From a virus: a stretch of DNA of 63,207 nt. A model generated the notes under the pieces. The model was not told the DNA's origin, did no database searches, and was given only the letters and a program-made list of their open reading frames with translations. A program made the translations under genes and the position numbers. Below, piece after piece: positions 15,069 to 22,004 of the stretch. Positions within the stretch are counted from its first letter, which is position 1. Every line of letters begins with the position of its first letter. The stretch lies in the IMG/VR virus record IMGVR_UViG_3300048919_000372, positions 1 to 63,207 of that record. The stretch is one strand, 5' to 3'.

Positions 15069-15505
15069 CTACACCGATCGGCGACGCGCACCGCCAAAAG
15101 CGTGACGAACTGGCTAAAGACTTTGTGATGGAGTTGCTCCGAAAGGCACGCCCAATGTCTATGGACCTGAAAGTTTGCGCCTCAATGACAGCCTCGGCAT
15201 ACCGTCTTGCCGATTGTATGCTGGCAGCAAGCGGCATGCCAACGCCAATCTCAGCCGAAATGATGCCGGTAGAACTGGAACGGCCAAAGCGTTTTATCAC
15301 GCACGAGCCGCGGTCGGTTTACAACGATGGACTCTGGGTTAATGTCAATCTTGACCTTCCAGGCGAGTTTTCGATGCCAAGCTTTGTCGAGCAAGGTGAT
15401 ATGGTCAAGATTATCCGAGCAGACGATAGCACATTAGTTTTTAAAGCGGGTGACAATAGCGTTGTCAGCTGGGCAAATGTCAAGTCTTTCCGCAAGCTTG
15501 GCTAA
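15065..15505 (+). CDS. hypothetical early protein
   Basis: 146 residues, ATGA-coupled to the previous gene. An N-terminal helical region (MTTPIGDAHRQKRDELAKDF) with ASMTASAYRLADCMLAASG, then a beta-rich C-terminal half (SVYNDGLWVNVNLDLPGEF, DMVKIIRADDSTLVFKAGDN) resembling a small SH3-like barrel. No family recognised. Followed by a hairpin at 15528-15553. Confidence 0.62.
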   Translation: MTTPIGDAHRQKRDELAKDFVMELLRKARPMSMDLKVCASMTASAYRLADCMLAASGMPTPISAEMMPVELERPKRFITHEPRSVYNDGLWVNVNLDLPGEFSMPSFVEQGDMVKIIRADDSTLVFKAGDNSVVSWANVKSFRKLG

Positions 15506-15512
15506 CCAGCTG

Positions 15513-15542
15513 TGTACAAACAACTATAAACCGCGTTAGAAT
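15513..15542 (+). promoter_or_regulatory. early promoter candidate
   Basis: TGTACA, 18 bp, TAGAAT, 31 nt ahead of the ATG at 15574. The -10 lies in the loop of the hairpin at 15528-15553, so read-through and re-initiation may be linked. Confidence 0.4.
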
Positions 15543-15553
15543 ATCTTTCGCGG
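15528..15553 (+). terminator. terminator after the 14293-15505 operon
   Basis: AACCGCG ... CGCGGTT stem followed by TTCTTATTT. Confidence 0.55.
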
Positions 15554-15573
15554 TTTTCTTATTTGGAGGGCGC

Positions 15574-15807
15574 ATGTTGTCGCTTATAGACAGAATGTTT
15601 GGCCGAGTGGAAAATGCTTCTCCAGAAGCTGAGGCGGCAATGGCAGAGTATTACGCAAATTTGCTAGAAGTACGTAAGCAGACTTTGCTTGAGCTCCAGG
15701 CCAAAATCGAAGAAGCATGGAAAGCCTGCCCAGACGACGGGCTTGAGTGGTTGACCGAGCTCCGTGAATATTTGAAGAAGGAATTGGAAGATGAGCCAAA
15801 CAGTTAA
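15574..15807 (+). CDS. hypothetical helical early protein
   Basis: 77 residues with TTTGGAGGG before the ATG. MLSLIDRMFGRVENASPEAE, AAMAEYYANLLEVRKQTLLEL, EWLTELREYLKKELED: a helical, acidic protein, possibly two helical hairpins. Overlaps the next gene by 17 nt. No family recognised. Confidence 0.6.
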   Translation: MLSLIDRMFGRVENASPEAEAAMAEYYANLLEVRKQTLLELQAKIEEAWKACPDDGLEWLTELREYLKKELEDEPNS

Positions 15808-16151
15808 CGTTGACTTTTGTGAAAGCTGTGAGAGCAGTTTTCTTGGGCTAAGCGGCTCAACAAAATGGTGTCCTTACTGCGGCGCTAAGCATGAAGGTGC
15901 AACTGTTCCCTATACTTTTCCAGCTGCCAAGTGGACAGACTTCGACCGCACTGAGAAGAACAATCCGCCTTTTGGCAAAGAGGTGTTGGTTAAATACTCT
16001 GCCCGCTGGCCAAATGACGAAAAAGTATTTATAACGGGCGGAACTCTTCACAATAGTGATAACTGCCTTTCCTACATGGTACAACGGTCGCGGCGAAGTC
16101 ATGTCCGGCATAGTTCATTCTTGGTGTAATGTAGAGGATTTAATAGTATGA
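15791..16151 (+). pseudogene. frameshifted zinc-ribbon gene ahead of DHFR
   Basis: Begins MSQTVNVDFCESCESSFLGL with CESC and WCPYCGAKH (Cys4 ribbon), then PPFGKEVLVKYSARWPNDEK. The written frame ends at 16129 in an Arg/Ser-rich tail. From about 16058 the +1 frame instead reads ITAFPTWYNGRGEVMSGIVH, then SWCNVEDLIV, and its TGA at 16149-16151 overlaps the DHFR ATG (ATGA), the junction style used throughout this operon. Both facts argue that a one-base change broke the gene, or that the base is a sequencing error. Confidence 0.62.
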
Positions 16152-17023
16152 CAGTAATTGCAATTGTAGCAGCGTCTATCAACAACGTCATTGGCGTTGA
16201 CGGTAAGCTTCCTTGGAATTCGCCATCTGACTTGGCCAACTTCCAAAAGGAAACAATGGGCCACGCTGTTTTGATGGGCCGGAAAACCTGGGAGTCTTTG
16301 CCTCGTACCAGCAGAGGCCGACTCCCCGGTCGGGAAAAGCATGTACTTTCACAAACTGGAGTTGGTCGTGGAGGGGCAAACGGCATTTGGAGTAACGTTA
16401 GCCGCGCAATACCAGAGCTGCTTGGTAAGGCTGTTAGAAAAGGAAAAGATAAAATCTTCATTATTGGCGGCGCTGAAATTTTCAAGCAAGCCCTTGAGCT
16501 TGACTTGATTGATGAAGTTTGGCTGACACGAATGCTGGTGAAAGTTGAAGACGTTCCAGGCGCGGTCTACTTCCCACAGGGAATGCTCGAGGGCTGGCCG
16601 GTAGCCATTGAGGCAACGGCAGAACCGGAAGTAGGGCCAAAGTACCGCTTTGAACGCTATGAAAATCCCAAACACACGAAGAAAGAGGAACCGGAAACGG
16701 CAGAAAACTTTAGTAGTTTGTCGGATAAACAGACTATCACCAAACAGCAACAGTTGCTTGCAATGGTAGTTGACGCTTACCAAAGTAACGGGCAGATTTG
16801 CTACGACTTGGCAAGTCTTTGCGCTGATCAGCTCGAGCTGCGTATTGACGAACGACCGCCGCAAACTGGCGAAGCAGAAAGTCCTTCACCTTTGGCAGCC
16901 GAAGTGGCAAGCACAGTTACCGCCACACTTGCCACTGTGGGTGAATGCCTTAAAGCCGGCCTTGAAATCGGCGGACCAGTCAACATCGACAGTTTGACTG
17001 TCAATATCAACATCGGTAAGTAG
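16148..17023 (+). CDS. dihydrofolate reductase with C-terminal extension
   Basis: 291 residues. Residues 1-175 are DHFR: MTVIAIVAASINNVIGVDGK, LPWNSPSDLANFQKET (catalytic acidic residue in D-LANF), VLMGRKTWESLP, IFIIGGAEIFKQAL, then DEVWLTR. It makes tetrahydrofolate for the thymidylate-synthase-fold enzyme. Residues ~176-291 are an extra domain (QLLAMVVDAYQSNGQICYDL, then Ser/Pro/Ala linker, VNIDSLTVNINIGK) not found in ordinary DHFRs (~160 aa). A copy of the dispersed motif encodes TLATVGE near residue 262. Confidence 0.85.
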   Translation: MTVIAIVAASINNVIGVDGKLPWNSPSDLANFQKETMGHAVLMGRKTWESLPRTSRGRLPGREKHVLSQTGVGRGGANGIWSNVSRAIPELLGKAVRKGKDKIFIIGGAEIFKQALELDLIDEVWLTRMLVKVEDVPGAVYFPQGMLEGWPVAIEATAEPEVGPKYRFERYENPKHTKKEEPETAENFSSLSDKQTITKQQQLLAMVVDAYQSNGQICYDLASLCADQLELRIDERPPQTGEAESPSPLAAEVASTVTATLATVGECLKAGLEIGGPVNIDSLTVNINIGK

Positions 17024-17037
17024 CCGCCGCAAATGAA

Positions 17038-17061
17038 TAAACCCGCAATCAAGCGGGTTTA
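17038..17061. terminator. bidirectional terminator between convergent genes
   Basis: TAAACCCGC-AATCAA-GCGGGTTTA followed by TTTTTG; A-rich on the left side as well, so it can serve both strands. Confidence 0.8.
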
Positions 17062-17076
17062 TTTTTGATTGTAAGT

Positions 17077-17361
17077 TTAGCCGTTAAGAGCTTTGTAAAC
17101 TTCGTCAGCAATAAAAGTGATATCCACTGGAGTCACTGCAAACGGTAAGCAAAGCTCAAGCTTCCAAATTACAAGGCAAAATTTGTTTTCGAGCTGGTCG
17201 ACAGTCCAGCTGTGCATGCTTGAATGGCTGATAAAGTCTTTGGTTTCTTCAACAGTTACCGCAATGCCGTAGTGCGGAAGGTTGTAAGCGTTGGTGACTT
17301 GTACTTGCATCTTGTTTGCCACAAACAGCGACAGCATTTCTTGCTTGTTATACTGTTTCAT
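17077..17361 (-). CDS. hypothetical early protein (single-gene unit)
   Basis: 94 residues: MKQYNKQEMLSLFVANKMQV, NAYNLPHYGIAVTVEETKDF, MHSWTVDQLENKFCLVIWKL. Alpha/beta, no family recognised. It has its own promoter (17395-17424) and faces the 17535 unit across a divergent control region. Confidence 0.62.
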   Translation of the reverse strand: MKQYNKQEMLSLFVANKMQVQVTNAYNLPHYGIAVTVEETKDFISHSSMHSWTVDQLENKFCLVIWKLELCLPFAVTPVDITFIADEVYKALNG

Positions 17362-17394
17362 TTTGTTGCCTCACTTGCTTATTGATGTTGGTTC

Positions 17395-17424
17395 ATTATA
17401 CCAATACCGATTGAGTAAAGCCAA
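17395..17424 (-). promoter_or_regulatory. early promoter, leftward
   Basis: Minus strand TTGGCT, 18 bp, TATAAT, followed by the GAACC-AACATCAATAAGCAAG leader. Confidence 0.5.
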
Positions 17425-17460
17425 TTGATTGTTTGCATAGCCCCTTAAGGTAGTCATTAG
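17422..17460. promoter_or_regulatory. second copy of the divergent-promoter operator element
   Basis: CAATTGATTGTTTGCATAGC followed after ~10 nt by GTAGTCATTAG, closely matching 8666-8703 (CAATTGATTGTTCGCATAGC ... GTGGTCATTAG). The right arm is degenerate here. Confidence 0.5.
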
Positions 17461-17469
17461 TTTATTTGA

Positions 17470-17499
17470 TTGGCCAACAGCAAACAACTACTGTATAAT
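17470..17499 (+). promoter_or_regulatory. early promoter, rightward
   Basis: TTGGCC, 18 bp, TATAAT, then an AAACAAACAAATT leader and AAAGGAATT before the ATG at 17535. Confidence 0.6.
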
Positions 17500-17534
17500 A
17501 AATTATTGAAACAAACAAATTAAAGGAATTCCAA

Positions 17535-17663
17535 ATGAAATTGTATGACATTTACCTTAATGGTCGCTACGTTGACACTATTGAAGCCGCGTCTGCTAAA
17601 GCGGCAGAAGCAGTTGCTAAACGCCATTTTGGCCAAGAAGTTAAAGCAGTAAAAGCAAAATGA
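17535..17663 (+). CDS. 42-residue early protein
   Basis: MKLYDIYLNGRYVDTIEAAS, AKAAEAVAKRHFGQEVKAVK, AK. Strong ribosome site AAAGGAATT and a promoter just upstream; the stop overlaps the next start (ATGA), so the reading frame is well supported despite its size. Reads as a strand-turn-strand plus helix; no family recognised. Confidence 0.65.
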   Translation: MKLYDIYLNGRYVDTIEAASAKAAEAVAKRHFGQEVKAVKAK

Positions 17664-17857
17664 AAACGTTTCTCGATTGGACAAATGAAGAAGCCTATCA
17701 AGAAGGTTTCTTTGCACGCGCTGAACTCGGAGTAGATGCTGAGCACTTTGCCGACTTTGCAGCCAATTGTCCTGCAGAGCTTCGTGAAAGCGGCGATCGT
17801 GCGGCAAAGCTTCGTCATCAATTTATCAAAGGTTGGAAGGAAGGAGCATGCTCTTAA
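17660..17857 (+). CDS. hypothetical early protein
   Basis: 65 residues: MKTFLDWTNEEAYQEGFFAR, AELGVDAEHFADFAANCPAE, LRHQFIKGWKEG. Helical and acidic. Coupled on both sides: ATGA overlap at the start, 10-nt overlap with the next gene. Confidence 0.62.
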   Translation: MKTFLDWTNEEAYQEGFFARAELGVDAEHFADFAANCPAELRESGDRAAKLRHQFIKGWKEGACS

Positions 17858-18054
17858 TTACCAAACGGCTTGCTGAAGCTGTTGTTTCTTCGGCTCTCGT
17901 GTACAGTGATATTGCCGGAATGACATCTTGCTCGCACTGTGGGGAAGAAGCAGCTTACGCTCGTGAAGGGTGGAATTGCACTCATGAGAGCGATTGCGTA
18001 GTTCTTGCAGCCAAACTGCTACTTGAAAAAGAATGGGGTGTTGAAAATGCTTAA
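17848..18054 (+). CDS. small zinc-ribbon protein, paralogue of the 14574 N-terminal domain
   Basis: 68 residues from the ATG at 17848 (GGAAGGAG upstream). MLLITKRLAEAVVSSALVYS, MTSCSHCGEEAAYAREGWNC, THESDCVVLAAKLLLEKEW. Two Cys pairs plus His suggest zinc binding. The stop overlaps the next start by 8 nt. Confidence 0.64.
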   Translation: MLLITKRLAEAVVSSALVYSDIAGMTSCSHCGEEAAYAREGWNCTHESDCVVLAAKLLLEKEWGVENA

Positions 18055-18220
18055 AGTACTTTTGCTGGTTTTTGCTGGACAATCTTACACAACGCTTGTT
18101 GTGCAGGTGGAAACCCACAGCTATACGGACTGCCGTTCACAAGGCTCTCAAATGGTAGCTGAGCTCAAACGTAACGGCAACAAAGATGCTCACTTCGAGT
18201 GCAACGGGAAAGGACTGTAA
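18047..18220 (+). CDS. small secreted or membrane-anchored protein
   Basis: 57 residues from the ATG at 18047. Hydrophobic N-terminus (MLKVLLLVFAGQSYTTLVVQ) followed by THSYTDCRSQGSQMVAELKR and two Cys (DCRS, FECN) that could form a disulfide. The layout recalls the 21224 product. TAATG junction with RtcB. Confidence 0.55.
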   Translation: MLKVLLLVFAGQSYTTLVVQVETHSYTDCRSQGSQMVAELKRNGNKDAHFECNGKGL

Positions 18221-19458
18221 TGAAAGATAAATTTGAAATCATTGAAAGCGTAGGCAAGCCAATCAAAGCTTGGACTCGCGGCGTTCAAGTTGAAGACGCC
18301 GCAAAACAGCAACTCCGCAATTTGGCGGGCTTGCCATTTGTACATTCGCACATTGCTGTAATGCCGGATGTCCACTATGGAATGGGCGCCACTGTGGGTA
18401 GTGTCATTGCAACCAAAGGTGCCATCGTTCCGGCGGCAGTTGGCGTTGATATTGGTTGCGGCATGGCAGCACAACGGACAACGCTTGTTGCAAGCGATTT
18501 GCCAGATAGCTTGTTTGCCTTGCGCACTGGAATTGAAAAGCGAATTCCGCACGGGCGTACCAACAATGGCATGCCTGGTGACCGAGGAGCATGGGGAGTT
18601 TCTGCTCCGCAAGTAGCGGGTAAGTTGGAGGTTGAGCTTACAGCTTCGATGCTTCAGCTGCAAAAAATTGTGGACAAGCATCCAAAGCTGGAAAAGCCGG
18701 CGCGTCGGGCGTTGACACACGCAGGTACGCTCGGCACCGGTAACCACTTTGTGGAAATCTGCCTCGATCAGTCTGACCGCGTTTGGATCATGCTCCATTC
18801 CGGCTCTCGCGGTATCGGCAACTCTATTGGCAGCTATTTTATTGAGCGTGCCAAAGAAGATATGAAGCGTTGGTTTATCAATTTGCCGGATAAAGATCTT
18901 GCTTACTTCCCGCAAGGATCTGACCTGTTTCACGACTACTGCGAAGCTGTTAAGTGGGCCCAGGATTTTGCGCGGCTCAATCGCGACCTGATGATGGTTG
19001 CTGTAGTGGCGGCTTTGCGCGAGGCTGTACCAAAACCATTTACACTTGACGAGTCCGCTGTAAACTGCCATCACAACTACGTCAGCTGGGAAAACCATTT
19101 CAACGAAAATGTAATGGTGACTCGCAAAGGTGCAGTACGTGCCGGGAAAGACGAGCTCGGTATTATTCCTGGAAGCATGGGAGCCAAATCTTTCATTGTA
19201 CGAGGAAAAGGCAACAAAGACTCATTCTGCTCTTGCTCTCACGGAGCGGGTCGTGCAATGAGCCGAACCGAAGCGCGAAAACGTTTTACTTTGGAAGACC
19301 ATATTGCGGCTACCGCAGGTGTTGAGTGCCGTAAAGACGAAGAAGTAATCGACGAAACACCCGCGGCTTACAAAGACATTGATGCTGTAATGTCTGCGCA
19401 GTCTGATCTTGTTGAAATTGTTCATACATTACGACAAGTGGTGTGTGTCAAAGGCTGA
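18220..19458 (+). CDS. rtcB: RtcB-type RNA ligase (3'-phosphate/5'-OH)
   Basis: 412 residues from the ATG in TAATG at 18220. Joins 2',3'-cyclic phosphate or 3'-phosphate RNA ends to 5'-OH ends using GTP and Mn2+. Visible family motifs: MPDVHYGMGATVGSVIAT (metal site, about 49-66), VGVDIGCGM (Cys80), THAGTLGTGNHFVEI, MLHSGSRGIGN, and CSCSHGAGRAMSR near 340 carrying the guanylated His. Such enzymes repair tRNAs cut by host anticodon nucleases; three phage tRNAs are encoded at 60 kb. A dispersed-motif copy encodes GATVGS. Followed by a strong terminator. Confidence 0.92.
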   Translation: MKDKFEIIESVGKPIKAWTRGVQVEDAAKQQLRNLAGLPFVHSHIAVMPDVHYGMGATVGSVIATKGAIVPAAVGVDIGCGMAAQRTTLVASDLPDSLFALRTGIEKRIPHGRTNNGMPGDRGAWGVSAPQVAGKLEVELTASMLQLQKIVDKHPKLEKPARRALTHAGTLGTGNHFVEICLDQSDRVWIMLHSGSRGIGNSIGSYFIERAKEDMKRWFINLPDKDLAYFPQGSDLFHDYCEAVKWAQDFARLNRDLMMVAVVAALREAVPKPFTLDESAVNCHHNYVSWENHFNENVMVTRKGAVRAGKDELGIIPGSMGAKSFIVRGKGNKDSFCSCSHGAGRAMSRTEARKRFTLEDHIAATAGVECRKDEEVIDETPAAYKDIDAVMSAQSDLVEIVHTLRQVVCVKG

Positions 19459-19466
19459 TAAAGACA

Positions 19467-19488
19467 AAACCCGCCAGTAGGCGGGTTT
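19467..19488. terminator. terminator after RtcB (bidirectional)
   Basis: AAACCCGCC-AGTA-GGCGGGTTT then GTTTATTT, between convergent genes. Confidence 0.8.
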
Positions 19489-19503
19489 GTTTATTTGGTT
19501 AAC

Positions 19504-19731
19504 TTATTCTTCGTCTTCGACGTCTACATCATCTTCAAAACCGTAGGCAATAGCGTCAAACTCTTCCACAGTCAGTTCAATGCTGGCGGCTTCAATAATT
19601 GCACCAAACTCAGCTTGTTCTTCTTTAGTGAACATGTCAAACTCAGTAATATCGTCGTCCATGTGGAACATACGGTCTTCAGTGTTCAAACGGTTAATCA
19701 GAGCTTGAAAGTTGTTAGCTGCAGTAGTCAT
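19504..19731 (-). CDS. acidic early protein (single-gene unit)
   Basis: 75 residues from the ATG at 19731 (AAGGAAACC upstream). An in-frame ATG at 19776 lies over the -10 of its promoter and is excluded. Very acidic, mainly at the C-terminus (MFHMDDDITEFDMFTKEEQA, YGFEDDVDVEDEE). Acidic early phage proteins often mimic DNA or bind host factors; that is only a hint here. Divergent from the 19926 unit. Confidence 0.65.
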   Translation of the reverse strand: MTTAANNFQALINRLNTEDRMFHMDDDITEFDMFTKEEQAEFGAIIEAASIELTVEEFDAIAYGFEDDVDVEDEE

Positions 19732-19774
19732 GTTGGTTTCCTTAAGTGTTTGGTTGTTTGCATTTGATGTAATC

Positions 19775-19803
19775 ATTATGCCAAAGCTGTGAGGGGCTGT
19801 ATA
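19775..19803 (-). promoter_or_regulatory. early promoter, leftward
   Basis: Minus strand TATACA, 17 bp, CATAAT, then GATTACATCAAATGCAAAC and CTTAAGGAAACC. Confidence 0.6.
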
Positions 19804-19861
19804 TTACTTTGTTGATATAAATTTCTAATACCAAAATAACCACTTAATACGAACAATCAAT

Positions 19862-19890
19862 TATACGGCGGCAGTGACTGTTGACATAAT
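19862..19890 (+). promoter_or_regulatory. early promoter, rightward
   Basis: TATACG, 17 bp, CATAAT, then GAACACATCAAGTCAACAAG and TTAAGGAAATC before the ATG at 19926. GAACAATCAATTA, the operator right arm, lies immediately upstream. Confidence 0.6.
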
Positions 19891-19925
19891 GAACACATCA
19901 AGTCAACAAGCTTAAGGAAATCAAC

Positions 19926-20069
19926 ATGTACTATCAAGCTACCGCAACTATCAATGGCGTAACCTACGAGTCGGGCTTCTACTTTGATGGTGCTGAGTGG
20001 GTAGTTCGCATGCTGGTACGCCAAATTGGTTTTGAGAATGTCGGCAAGATTGTTGTGGAGGTAATGTGA
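19926..20069 (+). CDS. 47-residue early protein
   Basis: MYYQATATINGVTYESGFYF, DGAEWVVRMLVRQIGFENVG, KIVVEVM. Predicted beta-alpha-beta. The consensus early leader and AAGGAAAT support the start; the GTGA overlap with the next gene supports the end. No family recognised. Confidence 0.65.
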   Translation: MYYQATATINGVTYESGFYFDGAEWVVRMLVRQIGFENVGKIVVEVM

Positions 20070-20197
20070 CTAACATACCTGCAGAAATAAAGCGCTACAA
20101 GTACAAAGTATCAATAGAGCATGATCCACGAAAGAAAGCCTCGCTCCAGCGCCATTTAGATTGGCTAGAGCGGCAGCTTAAACACAAACCCGCTTAA
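20066..20197 (+). CDS. 43-residue basic protein (GTG start)
   Basis: VTNIPAEIKRYKYKVSIEHD, PRKKASLQRHLDWLERQLKH, KPA. GTG overlaps the previous TGA; GGAGG is 5 nt upstream. The last codons form the left arm of the terminator. Basic helical protein, no family recognised. Confidence 0.58.
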   Translation: MTNIPAEIKRYKYKVSIEHDPRKKASLQRHLDWLERQLKHKPA

Positions 20198-20207
20198 TTG
20201 CGGGTTT
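20186..20207 (+). terminator. terminator overlapping a gene end
   Basis: AAACCCGC-TTAATT-GCGGGTTT then TGCC; the 20066 gene's stop codon lies in the loop. Confidence 0.65.
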
Positions 20208-20233
20208 TGCCGTATAACCAACAGGAGAATTCC

Positions 20234-20467
20234 ATGTCTCTCGACAACGGCTGGATTCCAGCCAAAATTAATCCCTTTGGCGATGGCGACTACATTGTCT
20301 ACTGCCCAACCGGCGCAACTCCACGACACATTCGTCACTACAGCAAAGCGCTTGGATGGGAAGACGGTGTGGTTATTACGCATTGGCAGCCATTGCCATT
20401 TCCTCCAACTGGGGCCGGCCCAGCGCTAAAGCCGACCCAGACTGACACTGTGGGTTGCTATGCGTAA
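20234..20467 (+). CDS. DUF551-like protein
   Basis: 77 residues from the ATG at 20234 (CAGGAGAATTCC upstream). MSLDNGWIPAKINPFGDGDY, IVYCPTG, GVVITHWQPLPFPP follow the DUF551 plan (GWI...P..g..V....ITHWxPLP). Widespread in phages, function unknown. A dispersed-motif copy encodes its last residues DTVGC. Confidence 0.68.
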   Translation: MSLDNGWIPAKINPFGDGDYIVYCPTGATPRHIRHYSKALGWEDGVVITHWQPLPFPPTGAGPALKPTQTDTVGCYA

Positions 20468-20738
20468 ATACGCATATGAGCACAAATCTGAAAAGCGTTG
20501 CAATTTTGATGTAGCGCTTGCAAACCTCGGTAACTGCGACGTCCAATTCAAGAAGTCTGTTTGGTTTGGGCAAGACGCGGCTAACGAGGGCTTTTCCATT
20601 GTCTACAGAAATGTGCCAATGACAATCTTGTCTTCCAAGCGATATCCCACAGCGGAAGACTATGAAGAGCAACTTATCTCGGCAATGAAAGCCATCAATG
20701 CCGAGCTCAAATCATACCATGAATCAGGAGGTTTCTGA
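20460..20738 (+). CDS. hypothetical early protein
   Basis: 92 residues, overlapping the previous gene by 8 nt. MRKYAYEHKSEKRCNFDVAL, KSVWFGQDAANEGFSIVYRN, ending EEQLISAMKAINAELKSYHE. Alpha/beta, no family recognised. Ends directly at the start of the next gene. Confidence 0.62.
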   Translation: MRKYAYEHKSEKRCNFDVALANLGNCDVQFKKSVWFGQDAANEGFSIVYRNVPMTILSSKRYPTAEDYEEQLISAMKAINAELKSYHESGGF

Positions 20739-21221
20739 ATGACTTTTCCTCGTATCAAGCACCAGTCTCAACCAACTAGCAACACCTGCGTAACTACTTG
20801 CCTTGCAATGCTGGCCGGAAAGCCTGTAGCCGAGCTTATTGCGCAGGGTTTTCATTGCGATTATAGTATTGGCGACGCCAGTTATCGAGAACTGTTTGAA
20901 AAGCTCAAACTTAAATTCAAGTCATTTGATACAGCTGAACGCAACAGCATGATGCTTGACGGCGGTGTTTACCTTGTTGGTGTACCGTCTCTCAATATTC
21001 AAGGCGGCATGCACGAGGTACTGGTAGAAATTGCGGTTGACGGGGATTGGGCTATTCTTGACCCAAACTACATGGCGCAGCACAAACGTGCTGATGGCTC
21101 TCCGCCACTTTACTACGATGTTCCGGGCGGTATGATGCGGGACGATCCGCTGTCGGTAGAGCTTGGTGGTGGTTACACGGTCGAAGCATTTCTCACTTAC
21201 AAAGACCTTGGGCTGGAGTAA
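20739..21221 (+). CDS. cysteine-peptidase-like protein (papain/C39 fold)
   Basis: 160 residues. Q10-PTSNTCVTTCLAMLAGKPVA places a Gln and Cys17 ahead of a helix, the catalytic arrangement of papain-fold/C39-like enzymes; GGMHEVLVEIAVDGDWAILD supplies His and a following Asp or Asn (DPN), completing a plausible Cys-His-Asp/Asn set. Could be a protease, amidase or transglutaminase-like enzyme, or a non-catalytic relative. Target unknown. Confidence 0.6.
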   Translation: MTFPRIKHQSQPTSNTCVTTCLAMLAGKPVAELIAQGFHCDYSIGDASYRELFEKLKLKFKSFDTAERNSMMLDGGVYLVGVPSLNIQGGMHEVLVEIAVDGDWAILDPNYMAQHKRADGSPPLYYDVPGGMMRDDPLSVELGGGYTVEAFLTYKDLGLE

Positions 21222-21223
21222 TT

Positions 21224-21511
21224 ATGCTGCTTTCAATGGTTGTGAGCATGTGCGTAATGGTTGGCGAGCAGACCAGTTGTCGGTTTGAAGTCTACCGGAA
21301 TGAGACGCACAAAAGCGAGGCTAGCTGCTCTGCTGTGAGCCAAGATCGGATGATCCGTATGAAGCAAGACTTCGCTGACAAGTACCCGGATTCTCCGGTG
21401 TACGTGTCAAGCGAATGCGGCGACAACGAGAAAATCAACCACATGGTCGCCGCAGCTTCGGACTACGCTCAGGATCTTGGTGCAGCTTACTGGATTGTGA
21501 GGGAAAAGTAA
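21224..21511 (+). CDS. small secreted or membrane-anchored Cys-rich protein
   Basis: 95 residues: MLLSMVVSMCVMVGEQTSCR hydrophobic start, then ETHKSEASCSAVSQDRMIRM, VYVSSECGDNEK. Four Cys suggest disulfides outside the cytoplasm. Similar in plan to the 18047 product. TAATG junction to the next gene. Confidence 0.58.
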   Translation: MLLSMVVSMCVMVGEQTSCRFEVYRNETHKSEASCSAVSQDRMIRMKQDFADKYPDSPVYVSSECGDNEKINHMVAAASDYAQDLGAAYWIVREK

Positions 21512-21696
21512 TGCGATCGAAGAAGGCAAAAATTTTGCGGCGTATTGCGTGGACTACTCGCCGCAACCCATGCAATAAACAGCTTTCTTATAGACAGCTG
21601 AAAAGGGAATACCCAAAGGGTGTAACAACTGGCCCGTACGCGTATTACCCGCGTGAAGGCCGCAACACTAAAAAGTTGCTTTACGGTCCATTTTAG
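21511..21696 (+). CDS. 61-residue basic protein
   Basis: MRSKKAKILRRIAWTTRRNP, CNKQLSYRQLKREYPKGVTT, GPYAYYPREGRNTKK. Strongly basic, likely nucleic-acid-binding. Start at the TAATG overlap with the previous stop. No family recognised. Confidence 0.6.
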   Translation: MRSKKAKILRRIAWTTRRNPCNKQLSYRQLKREYPKGVTTGPYAYYPREGRNTKKLLYGPF

Positions 21697-21699
21697 CTA

Positions 21700-21729
21700 T
21701 GTACAACTAAGGCCAGCTTACTGTATAAT
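21700..21729 (+). promoter_or_regulatory. early promoter
   Basis: TGTACA, 18 bp, TATAAT, right after the stop at 21696 and 30 nt ahead of GTG 21759. Confidence 0.5.
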
Positions 21730-21758
21730 GTTAGCTGGCCTTTGTCTATGAGGTTATT

Positions 21759-22004
21759 GTGCGTAGACTTCCAGGTTGTATTTTCTTTATCTACCTTTGT
21801 TGGCTGCTATTTGCGCTAGCCGCTCCGGTAGTTGCTGAAAAGTTTCCAAAGCCGGTAATGCTTCCTCCAAGTAACTGCCCAAGGATAGAAGTCCGCATGG
21901 GAGTCGAAGGTAGGTCGTTACTGACATACACCAAAATCCGAGACGCCTGCAATAATGGCGTTTGGCACAAGTACAGAGGAAAGCTGAAAAGATGGGAAAA
22001 GTAA
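21759..22004 (+). CDS. exported small protein (GTG start)
   Basis: 81 residues; GTG 21759 with GAGG 5 nt upstream. Residues 1-26 (RRLPGCIFFIYLCWLLFALA, APVVA) are a clear signal peptide or anchor with an A-x-A-like end, followed by a short soluble part with two Cys (SNCPRIEVRMG, RDACNNGVWH). Probably periplasmic; role unknown. Overlaps the next gene by 13 nt. Confidence 0.6.
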   Translation: MRRLPGCIFFIYLCWLLFALAAPVVAEKFPKPVMLPPSNCPRIEVRMGVEGRSLLTYTKIRDACNNGVWHKYRGKLKRWEK

